This document shows, one piece after another, positions 1 through 7,194 of a stretch of DNA of 21,080 nucleotides (the first letter of the stretch is position 1; each line of letters starts with the position of its first letter). The stretch comes from an uncultured Oscillospiraceae bacterium (GTDB taxonomy: Bacteria; Bacillota; Clostridia; Oscillospirales; Ruminococcaceae). The DNA lies in NCBI GenBank assembly GCA_934454435.1, contig CAKSGA010000034.1:1-21080 (forward strand), in the 5' to 3' direction. The notes beneath the pieces were generated by a model. The model was not told the DNA's origin, searched no databases, and saw nothing but the letters and a program-made list of their open reading frames with translations. The position numbers and the translations under genes are program-made.

Positions 1-2060
1 CCCCAGTCGTCCCGTAGTATCTTCGTAACAAGATCGTAGTTTGCGGCGGTGTACACGCCGTTCACCTTGCCATAGGTTGTCATGACGGACTTCGCCTCGC
101 CCTGCTTTACCGCTATCTCAAAGCCACGCAGGTATATCTCCCGCAGTGCACGCTCCGAAATAACGCTGTCCAGGGTGTGGCGGTGGGTCTCACGGTTGTT
201 GCCGCAGAAGTGCTTTATCGTGCCCTCCGCTCCGGCGGAGTGAAGTCCCGCAAGCTGAGCAGCCGCCATATTTCCGGTCAGGAACGGGTCCTCGGAGAAG
301 TACTCGAAATTGCGGCCGTTCAGCGGGTGACGGTGGATATTCATGCCGGGACCCAGCAGGCAGTCCACCTGGTTGGTGTGCATTTCAAGACCCATCAGCG
401 TGAACAGCTCCATCATCAGCTGACGGTCGAACGTGGAGGCAAGCAGCGTGCCGTTCGGCAGGCTGAACGCCTTTGTGCCGCAGTCCAGGCGCATTCCGGA
501 GGGACCGTCATCGCAGCAGGCGCAGGGGATCCCCTTTTCCCGCAGGCTGTCAGACACGCCGCCGAACGCCGCAGCAGTTCCCGCCGTTACCTTGGGGCTG
601 CCCATGCCCTCGCCACGTATCATGCAGGCGAGCTCCTCGTCCGAAAGCTGCGCCGTGAAGTCCTCCAGCGTGGCCCTGCCGTAATAAACGTCTGAGAACT
701 TCAGACCCCGGTCGCCGGTCTGGGGTATCTCCGCCGGGAGTGCTGCGTGTGCGTGAGGATCAGGGTCGTTGGTCAGCGGGACGTCCTCAAGGGTCACGCT
801 GCCGTTGTCGTTCTTCATTCTCTGAAACGGGGTCACAGGGGCAAGCGCCGAACTGCACTCGCACACTACCGTTTCCGGGACGCTCAGCGTAAAGCACCTG
901 GTGGCGCTGCGGACGTCCGTACCGAGGCAGAAGCGGTAATCGCCGCCCTCCAGCAGCCAGCAGTGAGGGTGCCCGGTCACGCCGCTGTCATCGAACGAAG
1001 CCACGCTCTCCAGCGGGACCTCTATGGTGAGCTTTTCGCACTCGCCGGGCTTTATAGTCCAGGTCTTGTCGAAGCCGCAGAGCACTCTCGCCGGCTTGCC
1101 GAGCTTACCCTGGGGGGCTTCGCAGTAGATCTGCACCACCTCCCTGCCGGGAACACTGCCAGTGTTCTTAACGGTGACGTCAGCGGTGACGATACCGTCC
1201 TGCGCCGAGAACTCCGCCGACACATCAAATGTCGTGTAGGAAAGTCCGAAGCCGAAGGGATAGCGCACCCTGTCCCTTGCAAACGTTTCAAAATAGCGGT
1301 AGCCGACATAAATGTCCTCGCCGTAGCAGTCCTGCTCGCCGCTGCCAAAGTACTTGTGCGAGGGGTAGTCGCTGACTTCAAGCGCAATGGTGTCCGGGAG
1401 CTTTCCGCAGGGGGAAGCCATTCCGGTGAGCACCGCCGCCGTCCCTGTGCCGCCGACCATTCCGCCCTGCCACACGTACATAACGGCGGAGATATCATAG
1501 CGGTCCATGAAGCTCATGTCGATAAGTCCGGCGGTGTTCAGCAGCACCACCGTCCTGCTGAACGTCCCGCTGACCCTTTTCAGCATGTCCTCTTCCATGT
1601 CGGAGAGCAGGAAAGCGCCCTTTTCGAGCTTGTTGTCCATCTCCTCGCCGGCGGTCCTGCCGATGACGACTATCGCCGTGTCGCAGCGCTGCGCTGCGGA
1701 ATTCACGATGTCGTCAGTAAGTGGCATTTCCTCCTGGGACCAGGGCTCGCCGCCCCAGCCCTCGCCGTAGTTGAACGGGTGCTCGCTGTCCCAGATAGTG
1801 TAGATGCCGAGCAGGGTCTGGTCAACGTTATAGCCGGCTTCGATGAGCCCATCGGTTATGCCCGTGACCTTTGAAACGTTGACCATGCCGCCGCTGCCGG
1901 TGCCGCTCTTGTAGTAGTGGAGCTGTATCCTGCCGAAAACCGCCGCAGTTCCGCCCTTTTTCAGCGGAAGTGCGCCATCGTTCTTCAGCAGAACGACGCC
2001 CTGCGCCACCGCTCTTGCGGAGGCTTCAAGATATCTGTCCCAGTCGAGTGTTCTTTTCAT
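1..2060 (-). CDS. GH3 family beta-glucosidase-type glycosidase, domain-inverted, 3' end cut by window edge
   Basis: The visible 686 residues begin at the ATG at 2060-2058, preceded by AAGGAGC. The protein probably hydrolyses beta-linked gluco- or xylo-oligosaccharides; no signal peptide is seen, so it should be cytoplasmic. The N-terminal half is the GH3 C-domain (alpha/beta sandwich): GVVLLKNDGALPL near residue 20, GRTAGEEMD near 133 and YPFGFGLSYTTF near 270. An FnIII-like segment follows (about 300-390). The GH3 N-domain (TIM barrel) comes last: CDDGPSGMR near 517, KHFCGNNRETHRH near 618 and SVMTTYGKVNG near 657, ending at LRDDWG. In canonical GH3 enzymes the barrel comes first; the inverted order is known from Ruminococcus albus and Butyrivibrio beta-glucosidases. 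The nucleophile Asp (SDW motif) should lie about ten residues beyond base 1. The family is sure; the substrate is not. Confidence 0.93.
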   Translation of the reverse strand, partial: MKRTLDWDRYLEASARAVAQGVVLLKNDGALPLKKGGTAAVFGRIQLHYYKSGTGSGGMVNVSKVTGITDGLIEAGYNVDQTLLGIYTIWDSEHPFNYGEGWGGEPWSQEEMPLTDDIVNSAAQRCDTAIVVIGRTAGEEMDNKLEKGAFLLSDMEEDMLKRVSGTFSRTVVLLNTAGLIDMSFMDRYDISAVMYVWQGGMVGGTGTAAVLTGMASPCGKLPDTIALEVSDYPSHKYFGSGEQDCYGEDIYVGYRYFETFARDRVRYPFGFGLSYTTFDVSAEFSAQDGIVTADVTVKNTGSVPGREVVQIYCEAPQGKLGKPARVLCGFDKTWTIKPGECEKLTIEVPLESVASFDDSGVTGHPHCWLLEGGDYRFCLGTDVRSATRCFTLSVPETVVCECSSALAPVTPFQRMKNDNGSVTLEDVPLTNDPDPHAHAALPAEIPQTGDRGLKFSDVYYGRATLEDFTAQLSDEELACMIRGEGMGSPKVTAGTAAAFGGVSDSLREKGIPCACCDDGPSGMRLDCGTKAFSLPNGTLLASTFDRQLMMELFTLMGLEMHTNQVDCLLGPGMNIHRHPLNGRNFEYFSEDPFLTGNMAAAQLAGLHSAGAEGTIKHFCGNNRETHRHTLDSVISERALREIYLRGFEIAVKQGEAKSVMTTYGKVNGVYTAANYDLVTKILRDDW

Positions 2061-2081
2061 ATTTCCGCTCCTTATCAGTCA

Positions 2082-2118
2082 GAAAAACAGCGCTGTCCGT
2101 TGACCAAGGCAGCGCTGC
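2082..2118 (-). terminator. Rho-independent terminator or attenuator between the 75-residue gene and GH3
   Basis: Read on the minus strand, arms at 2117-2110 and 2095-2088 (each CAGCGCTG, itself palindromic) extend by about two more pairs around a short loop and are followed by five T (2087-2083). It lies after the stop of the 75-residue gene and only about ten bases before the GH3 ribosome site. It therefore either ends that transcript or acts as a partial attenuator for GH3. Confidence 0.7.
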
Positions 2119-2133
2119 TCGTTTATTGTTCCG

Positions 2134-2361
2134 TTACTTCCCGCCAAAAAGCCCGCCAAGTCCGCCGAGCTTGTCCTTCAGGCTGTCAACGTTCACCTTG
2201 GTTTTTACTCCGTCAATGATCTGGTTTATGACATCGTCCGGGAGATCCACACCGAGGATACCCTCCACGGTCTTGACCGGATCCTTCTGGAACTTTGCTG
2301 CGATGTCGGGGTCGTTCCTGACCTTGTTCACGATCCCATCGATCTTTGCCTTGATGTCCAT
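2134..2361 (-). CDS. Small conserved-looking protein of unknown function (75 aa)
   Basis: The ATG at 2361-2359 is preceded by AAGGAGAG at good spacing, and the gene has a strong promoter and a terminator of its own, so expression is credible. The product is soluble, with no signal peptide or membrane segment. It appears helical: MDIKAKIDGIVNKVRNDPDI, then FQKDPVKTVEGILGVDLPDD around residues 24-43, VINQIIDGVKTKV, and a glycine-rich tail GGLGGLFGGK. The DP...LGVDLPDD pattern recalls the Nif11/nitrile-hydratase-like leader fold of some RiPP precursors, but no double-glycine core peptide or maturase is seen here. I have an unverified recollection of similar short hypothetical proteins in clostridia. 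It is probably the first gene of a unit with GH3, although the hairpin between them may uncouple the two. Confidence 0.8.
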   Translation of the reverse strand: MDIKAKIDGIVNKVRNDPDIAAKFQKDPVKTVEGILGVDLPDDVINQIIDGVKTKVNVDSLKDKLGGLGGLFGGK

Positions 2362-2406
2362 AACGCTCTCTCCTTGTCGTTTTTTGCGGAGTTCCCGCTA
2401 ACCTAA

Positions 2407-2435
2407 AGTATAGCACATTCCGTTTCATATTTCAA
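2407..2435 (-). promoter_or_regulatory. Sigma-A promoter of the 75-residue gene
   Basis: On the minus strand, TTGAAA (2435-2430), a 17-bp spacer and TATACT (2412-2407), about 45 bp upstream of the start codon. It is divergent from the cdaA promoter 54 bp away. Confidence 0.8.
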
Positions 2436-2488
2436 GTATCAGCCGGAGTTTTCATGCAGTTTTCAGCCTGTAAATTTTAAGAAAACAC

Positions 2489-2517
2489 TTGCATTTGACC
2501 CGATATACTGTTATAAT
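2489..2517 (+). promoter_or_regulatory. Sigma-A promoter of the cdaA operon
   Basis: TTGCAT (2489-2494), a 17-bp spacer and TATAAT (2512-2517). The expected transcript starts near 2524, giving a leader of about 30 bases before the cdaA ATG. Confidence 0.82.
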
Positions 2518-2553
2518 ATAAGTTGGCGAGGTCAAACATAAGCGAAATGGGGT

Positions 2554-3453
2554 ATGGTCTTGAATTTTTTCAGCTTCATATCAGACGTGTTCAATAATCT
2601 GCTGCGTGTGATAATGTCGATAACCGTGTTCGATGTGATAGATATACTGCTCCTTGCAGTGCTCATCTACGTCGTGATAAAGCTAATGCAGGAAACAAGG
2701 GCGGAACAGCTCCTCAAAGGTATACTGGTACTGGTGGCGCTGTTCTTCCTGGTGCAGGTGTGCCAGCTCAAGGTGATGAGCTTCCTGTTCCAGAACTTCT
2801 TCCAGGCGGGTCTTATCGCCGTGGTGGTAGTGTTCCAGCCGGAGCTGCGCCGTATGCTCGAAAAGGTCGGCACCGCAAAGGTACCCAACATCGTGCAGTC
2901 CTTCGACAGCGGAATGGGGGACGTGCAGTCCCGGGAACGGTGCATCAGGGGCATCGCCGACGCCTGCGAGCGGCTCAGCCGCACCCGCACCGGCGCCCTC
3001 ATAGTAATAGAGCGCCAGACCAAGCTCGGCAACATAATCGAGCAGTCCACCGTGATAAACTCCGACCCGTCGCCGGAACTGTTCTGTAACCTGTTCTACA
3101 ATAAGGCGCCCCTGCACGACGGCGCCGTGATAATCCGCAACAACCGTATCTACGCCGCAGGCTGCTTCCTCCCGATAACGAACAAGGGGCAGTACGTGGA
3201 CGCAGACCTCGGCTCCCGCCACCGTGCGGCGCTGGGTATGAGCGAAAACTCTGACGCACTCATCATCGTAGTTTCAGAGGAAACCGGAATAATCTCCGTG
3301 GCGAAAGCCGGGCAGCTCACCCGTTTCAACAACGAATACAACCCCAAAGAGGCACTCATAAATATCCTCCGTGACGAAATGCCCGACGACTCCAAGACAA
3401 AGACCAAGGGCAGGCACCGGGCAAAGAGATCCCAGGACGGCACCGGAGCATAA
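2554..3453 (+). CDS. cdaA: Diadenylate cyclase CdaA (c-di-AMP synthase)
   Basis: A membrane-bound enzyme that condenses two ATP to cyclic di-AMP, the second messenger for potassium, osmotic and cell-wall homeostasis. Hydrophobic helices lie at about residues 30-43, 52-70 and 75-94. The catalytic DAC domain (about 100-265) shows GALIVIER (147-154), the DGA motif at 189-191 within PLHDGAVII, and the RHR motif at 222-224 within SRHRAALGMSE, all intact. The C-terminal tail is short and basic. The 299-residue length is close to the family norm. The start is uncertain: the ATG at 2554 has only a weak GGGG upstream and a TTG lies two codons on, so initiation is inferred from the promoter-proximal position. 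It is followed 11 bp later by cdaR, the usual partner. Confidence 0.96.
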   Translation: MVLNFFSFISDVFNNLLRVIMSITVFDVIDILLLAVLIYVVIKLMQETRAEQLLKGILVLVALFFLVQVCQLKVMSFLFQNFFQAGLIAVVVVFQPELRRMLEKVGTAKVPNIVQSFDSGMGDVQSRERCIRGIADACERLSRTRTGALIVIERQTKLGNIIEQSTVINSDPSPELFCNLFYNKAPLHDGAVIIRNNRIYAAGCFLPITNKGQYVDADLGSRHRAALGMSENSDALIIVVSEETGIISVAKAGQLTRFNNEYNPKEALINILRDEMPDDSKTKTKGRHRAKRSQDGTGA

Positions 3454-3464
3454 CAGGAGGAACT

Positions 3465-4781
3465 ATGGATAACAACAAAACCCCAAAACCCGCAAAGAAG
3501 CGCACTTTCAAGGGCGTTGTCGGCAGCGTGGGAAAAGCGGCAAGGAACAACCTCAAGATAATCGTGCTGAGCGCCGTGCTGGCGGTCATCGTGTGGATAC
3601 TTGTTTCAGTGCAGGTGTTCCCGACTATCGAAACAAGCATTTCCGGCATTCCGATACAGATACAGCCCACCGAGTACATGGTCAGCCATAACCTCGAGAT
3701 AATGGACAGCTACACCGGCACCACCGATATCCGCATAGAGGGCAAGCGCTACGACATCTCTGCACTCAGGGCGGAGGATTTCTACGCAGAGCTCGACCTC
3801 GACTCCGTGCGCTCCGCCGGGACTTTCACCGTGCCGGTTTCGGTATCCTGCAAGTCCGGGGTGGACTACACGCTGCTGGAGACCTCACAGCTCGCAGTCA
3901 CCCTCACCATTGACGAGATAGCAACCCGGGAGTTCCCCGTCACCGCCTATGCGCCGGACATCAGTCTGCCCGAGGGATACTACGTGGACGAGATAACCTC
4001 ATCCCCGGCGACCGTCACCGTTACCGGCTCAGCCGCAGTGCTCGACAAGATAAGCCGCATTGAAGCAAAGGCGGCGATAGACGGCGAGATACACGAGAGC
4101 CACGAGGTCCAGACCCAGCTCACCATTTACACCGACAGCGGCTCCAAGCTGGTCAATGATGATGTGAAGATAAGCGCCGACAGCGTAATGGTCAACATTC
4201 CCATCTATATGCAGAAGGAGCTCCCGCTGACGTTCTCATTTGCAGGCGTGCCGCAGTATTTCGACATCAGCAGCCTCGGCTTTGAAATTCAGCCCCAGAC
4301 CATCATGGTTGCGGCTCCGGACGACAGCATAAGCAACCTCAGCGAGCTCAACATCGGCACCGTGAACATCGCCGACATCAGGCTCAACCAGACCGTTTCC
4401 ACGATACCCATAACTCTCCCGGAGGGCTACAAGAACCTTTCTGGCTACAACAGCGCAAGAGTGACCTGGGACATCGCCGACTACGGCAAGCTGGACTTCC
4501 CCGTGACCAACATCACCGTAGTGAACACCCCCGACAACATGTCCGTGGACGTCATCACCCAGGAGCTCACGCTCACGGTGATAGGACCCTCTGAGCAGCT
4601 CAGCACGCTCACTTCAGGCAGCTTCTATGTCACGGCTAACCTGCTGGGAGTTTCGCTGCATGACGGCTCCCAGGACGTCCCCGTTACGATAGTCATAACC
4701 GGCTCCGGCGGAAGCAACTGTCTTGCAGTGGGAAGCTACAAGATAACCGTCAGCGCAAGGACACTGGCAGAAGAGGAATAA
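3465..4781 (+). CDS. cdaR: CdaR, YbbR-domain partner of CdaA
   Basis: The start is well set by AGGAGGAACT just before the ATG. The basic N-terminus (residues 1-29) and one membrane helix (about 30-50) place the rest outside the cell. The extracytoplasmic part carries repeated beta-rich YbbR units, roughly 55-140, 140-225, 240-330 and 345-430; recurring signatures are FPVTAYAPDISLPEGYYVDE, VTGSAAVLDKI and TVIGPSEQLSTL. In Firmicutes, CdaR binds CdaA and modulates its cyclase activity, usually between cdaA and glmM. Here glmM is not in the next positions; a flavoprotein gene follows directly with no gap. Confidence 0.93.
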   Translation: MDNNKTPKPAKKRTFKGVVGSVGKAARNNLKIIVLSAVLAVIVWILVSVQVFPTIETSISGIPIQIQPTEYMVSHNLEIMDSYTGTTDIRIEGKRYDISALRAEDFYAELDLDSVRSAGTFTVPVSVSCKSGVDYTLLETSQLAVTLTIDEIATREFPVTAYAPDISLPEGYYVDEITSSPATVTVTGSAAVLDKISRIEAKAAIDGEIHESHEVQTQLTIYTDSGSKLVNDDVKISADSVMVNIPIYMQKELPLTFSFAGVPQYFDISSLGFEIQPQTIMVAAPDDSISNLSELNIGTVNIADIRLNQTVSTIPITLPEGYKNLSGYNSARVTWDIADYGKLDFPVTNITVVNTPDNMSVDVITQELTLTVIGPSEQLSTLTSGSFYVTANLLGVSLHDGSQDVPVTIVITGSGGSNCLAVGSYKITVSARTLAEEE

Positions 4782-6389
4782 ATGGCGATAATCATTTCAC
4801 AGATAAAGACCTCCCTTGACGAGCCCAGGGAGAACGCCGTGGCAAAGGCTCTGTCAGCGCTCCGGCTGAAGCCGGGGGACGCTGCAGAGGCACGGCTGTA
4901 CAAAAGCTCCGTGGACGCCCGCCGGGAAGTCTGCTTCGTGCACTCCGTGTATATCCGGCTGAAGGACGCCCGCCGGGAGAGGTCCCTTGCCGAGAAGCGG
5001 CAGGACGTCCGGCTGTACGCCCCCGGTGAGCTCACCGTGAAGCGTGGAAGCGAGGGCATGGACGGCAGGATATATGTTGCGGGCTTCGGCCCGGCGGGAA
5101 TGTTCTGTGCGCTGACCCTGTGCGAATTCGGCTACAGGCCGGTGGTGCTGGAGCGTGGCGCAGACATGGACCGCCGTATCAGCGCCGTGGAGAGCTACTG
5201 GAAAGGCGGTCCGCTGGACCGCTCCTCCAATGTCCAGTTCGGCGAGGGCGGCGCCGGGACTTTCTCTGACGGAAAGCTCACCACCCGCATAAACGACCCG
5301 CTGTGCTCCCGGGTGCTGGAGCGCCTTGCGCAGTTCGGAGCCCCACAGGAGATACTCACCCAGGCCAAGCCCCACATCGGCACTGACAAGCTGCGGAACG
5401 TCGTGAAATCCCTGCGGCGTAAAGTCATCGAGCTTGGCGGAGAGGTGCGGTTCCTGACCCCTCTTGAGGGCGTCCGGCTCCGGGACGGCAGGCTGAGCTC
5501 CATTCGCATAAACGGCAGCGATGTCCCCTGCGGTGCGCTGGCTCTTGCGGTGGGACATTCGGCGCACGACACGTTCAGAATGCTCCTGGAAAGCGGCGTT
5601 GAGCTCGTCCCGAAGCCGTTTTCAGTCGGGGCGAGGATTGAGCACCTCCAGACCGACATCGACCTTGCCCTTTACGGGAAGTACGCCGGGCACCCGGCGC
5701 TCCCTCCGGCGGAGTATCAGCTCTCATACCACGATAACGGCAGGGGAGTGTACACGTTCTGCATGTGCCCGGGAGGATACGTGGTGGCTTCGGCGAGCGA
5801 GCCCGGGACGGTGGTCACGAACGGCATGAGCTATTTCGACCGCTCCGGCAGGAACGCAAACAGCGCCGTGCTGGTTTCCGTGGGTCCGGAGGATTTCGGC
5901 GGGGGCCCGCTTGGCGGTGCGGAGTTCATACAGCGGCTGGAGCAGAGGGCGTTCGAGATGGGCGGCTCCGGGAGGGCTCCTGCGGAGCTTACAAGGGAGT
6001 TCGTCAATGGCGGCGGGAGCTTCACGCTGGGAAACGGTGCGATATCCCTGGGCAAAGTCGAGCCGACATACTCCCCGGGCGTCCAGCCCGCCGACCTCAA
6101 CGGCCTGTTTCCGGAGTACGTCAGCACGCCGCTGAAGAACGGCCTGAAATATTTCGACCGGCGCATTCCCGGCTTCTCGGACAGCGACAGCGTACTGACG
6201 GCGATAGAAACACGCAGCAGCTCCCCGGTAAGGCTCCCGAGGAACGAACAGGGCCTGGCGGCGTGCGCTGACAATCTCTTCCCCTGCGGCGAGGGCTGCG
6301 GCTATGCCGGCGGGATAATGTCTGCGGCGGTGGACGGTATACGCACGGCGGTGAAGATAATGGAAAAGTACGCTCCCCCATGCGAATAA
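4782..6389 (+). CDS. FAD-dependent oxidoreductase of the COG2509 type
   Basis: The ATG directly abuts the cdaR stop codon, implying translational coupling. The product is a soluble 535-residue flavoprotein. An N-terminal domain of about 90 residues contains the family-typical KSSVDARR (41-48). The dinucleotide-binding motif GFGPAG at 101-106 is followed by the strand-end ERG (124-126). NVQFGEGGAGTFSDGKLTTR near 150-170 and the C-terminal CGEGCGYAGGIMSAAVDGI near 502-520 are hallmarks of this uncharacterised FAD dehydrogenase family. Substrate and electron acceptor are unknown. Placement in the c-di-AMP operon suggests co-regulation, but a direct functional link is inference. No catalytic cysteine pair of the thioredoxin-reductase kind is evident. 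Confidence 0.9.
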   Translation: MAIIISQIKTSLDEPRENAVAKALSALRLKPGDAAEARLYKSSVDARREVCFVHSVYIRLKDARRERSLAEKRQDVRLYAPGELTVKRGSEGMDGRIYVAGFGPAGMFCALTLCEFGYRPVVLERGADMDRRISAVESYWKGGPLDRSSNVQFGEGGAGTFSDGKLTTRINDPLCSRVLERLAQFGAPQEILTQAKPHIGTDKLRNVVKSLRRKVIELGGEVRFLTPLEGVRLRDGRLSSIRINGSDVPCGALALAVGHSAHDTFRMLLESGVELVPKPFSVGARIEHLQTDIDLALYGKYAGHPALPPAEYQLSYHDNGRGVYTFCMCPGGYVVASASEPGTVVTNGMSYFDRSGRNANSAVLVSVGPEDFGGGPLGGAEFIQRLEQRAFEMGGSGRAPAELTREFVNGGGSFTLGNGAISLGKVEPTYSPGVQPADLNGLFPEYVSTPLKNGLKYFDRRIPGFSDSDSVLTAIETRSSSPVRLPRNEQGLAACADNLFPCGEGCGYAGGIMSAAVDGIRTAVKIMEKYAPPCE

Positions 6390-6411
6390 ATTCACCGGAA
6401 TGAAACACAAT

Positions 6412-6439
6412 ACCCCCGTGAGCGTCTGCTTTCGGGGGT
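6412..6439 (+). promoter_or_regulatory. Hairpin overlapping the ribosome site of the 6446 gene
   Basis: ACCCCCG (6412-6418) pairs perfectly with CGGGGGT (6433-6439) around a 14-base loop. The 3' arm contains GGGGGTGA, the only plausible Shine-Dalgarno sequence for the GTG start at 6446. The short ATTTTG after the arm also allows a weak terminator reading. Either way, the downstream gene is probably made less than the three genes before it. Confidence 0.55.
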
Positions 6440-6445
6440 GATTTT

Positions 6446-6862
6446 GTGAGCGGGTTTGTTTTTGTTTCGGGGACTTCCATGGAACTCCCCGGGTATATCC
6501 CGGCGGTGAGTGCGGAGGGTCATGCGGTGGTGGACTCCCCGGAATGCGTAGTGATCCTGGCAGGAGGTCTGCCGGAGATAAGGCGTGCCGCCGCCATGGT
6601 CGTGGACGGGGACTGTCCCGGGGAGCTCCCGCCTGGGGTCTGCGGAATTCAGCTGATAACCTGCGGCAGGGGATGCAGGAACACCGTGAGCATTTCCTCG
6701 GACTGCGGCGACAGACTCACCCTGGCGCTTAACCGTCCGATACGTACCCTCACCGGCGTCTGCGAGCCCATGGAACTCACGGTGGAGCGCCATGGAAGAA
6801 CGGACTTTGAATGCATGGCGGGATTTGCGGCGGCGATCATCATCAATACGGAACCAGAATAA
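6446..6862 (+). CDS. Unrecognised small protein (138 aa), last gene of the cdaA unit
   Basis: It starts with GTG at 6446, four bases after GGGGGTGA, and stops 14 bases before a palindromic repeat. I recognise no family. The product has no signal peptide and no clear transmembrane helix. Visible features are VVILAGGLPEIRRAAAMVVDGD (about 39-60), a cysteine-bearing ITCGRGCRNTVSISS segment near 70-84, and MELTVERHGRTDFECMAGFAAAIII at the C-terminus. GC-rich third codon positions match its neighbours, which favours a real gene. It lies 56 bp downstream of the flavoprotein gene on the same strand and is probably co-transcribed at reduced level. Confidence 0.6.
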   Translation: MSGFVFVSGTSMELPGYIPAVSAEGHAVVDSPECVVILAGGLPEIRRAAAMVVDGDCPGELPPGVCGIQLITCGRGCRNTVSISSDCGDRLTLALNRPIRTLTGVCEPMELTVERHGRTDFECMAGFAAAIIINTEPE

Positions 6863-6876
6863 TATATTATATAACT

Positions 6877-6905
6877 GTAGGGGAGGGGCTTGCCCCTCCC
6901 GCAAC
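6877..6905. repeat. REP-like palindromic repeat, left copy
   Basis: A 29-base unit beginning GTAGGGGAGGGG and ending CCCTCCCGCAAC. It folds on itself (GGGAGGGG / CCCCTCCC, loop CTTG). Its exact reverse complement is at 7004-7032. On the plus strand it could also end the cdaA-unit transcript as a hairpin, but there is no T run. Confidence 0.85.
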
Positions 6906-7003
6906 CTTTGGATATAATTCGCCGAACCCGATATAGCGTGACGATGAAAACATGCTGTAAAATATGCACATGTCAATACTTTTAGCACGAACGCCTTTTC
7001 TGC

Positions 7004-7032
7004 GTTGCGGGAGGGGCAAGCCCCTCCCCTAC
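7004..7032. repeat. REP-like palindromic repeat, right (inverted) copy
   Basis: An exact inverted copy of 6877-6905, so the two act as 29-bp inverted termini of a 156-bp block. The 98 bases between them contain nothing I recognise. No target-site duplication is visible outside the termini. The arrangement resembles a BIME (paired REP sequences) or a very small MITE. Confidence 0.8.
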
Positions 7033-7125
7033 GGGTGCGTGGGGGATTATGTGTGATAATAGGCATGACGGGCGCCTGCATTTCTCCTGAACAAAAGGCG
7101 CACTAATGGTCATGGACGAAAAAAC

Positions 7126-7150
7126 GGGCGGAAACAGGTTCCGCCCCTAC
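7126..7150 (-). repeat. Third related palindrome (GTAGGGGCGGAA type)
   Basis: On the minus strand it reads GTAGGGGCGGAACC..., sharing the GTAGGGG edge with the two REP-like copies. GGGCGGAA (7126-7133) pairs with TTCCGCCC (7139-7146), loop ACAGG. A run of T follows on the minus strand (7124-7119), so it may back up termination after the MATE gene. Confidence 0.6.
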
Positions 7151-7158
7151 ATATGGAA

Positions 7159-7185
7159 ATGGGTCTGCACATTTAACAGACCCAT
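7159..7185 (-). terminator. Hairpin terminator of the MATE gene
   Basis: A perfect 9-bp stem, ATGGGTCTG (7159-7167) with CAGACCCAT (7177-7185), starts ten bases after the MATE stop codon. The T stretch on the minus strand is short (ATTTCC), so termination may rely partly on the next hairpin at 7126-7150. Confidence 0.7.
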
Positions 7186-7194
7186 AGTATTTTG

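Noticed and set aside
747..1874. 375-codon plus-strand frame within the GH3 gene
   Set aside because: The minus-strand frame carries clear GH3 motifs; the plus frame is antisense without a ribosome site.
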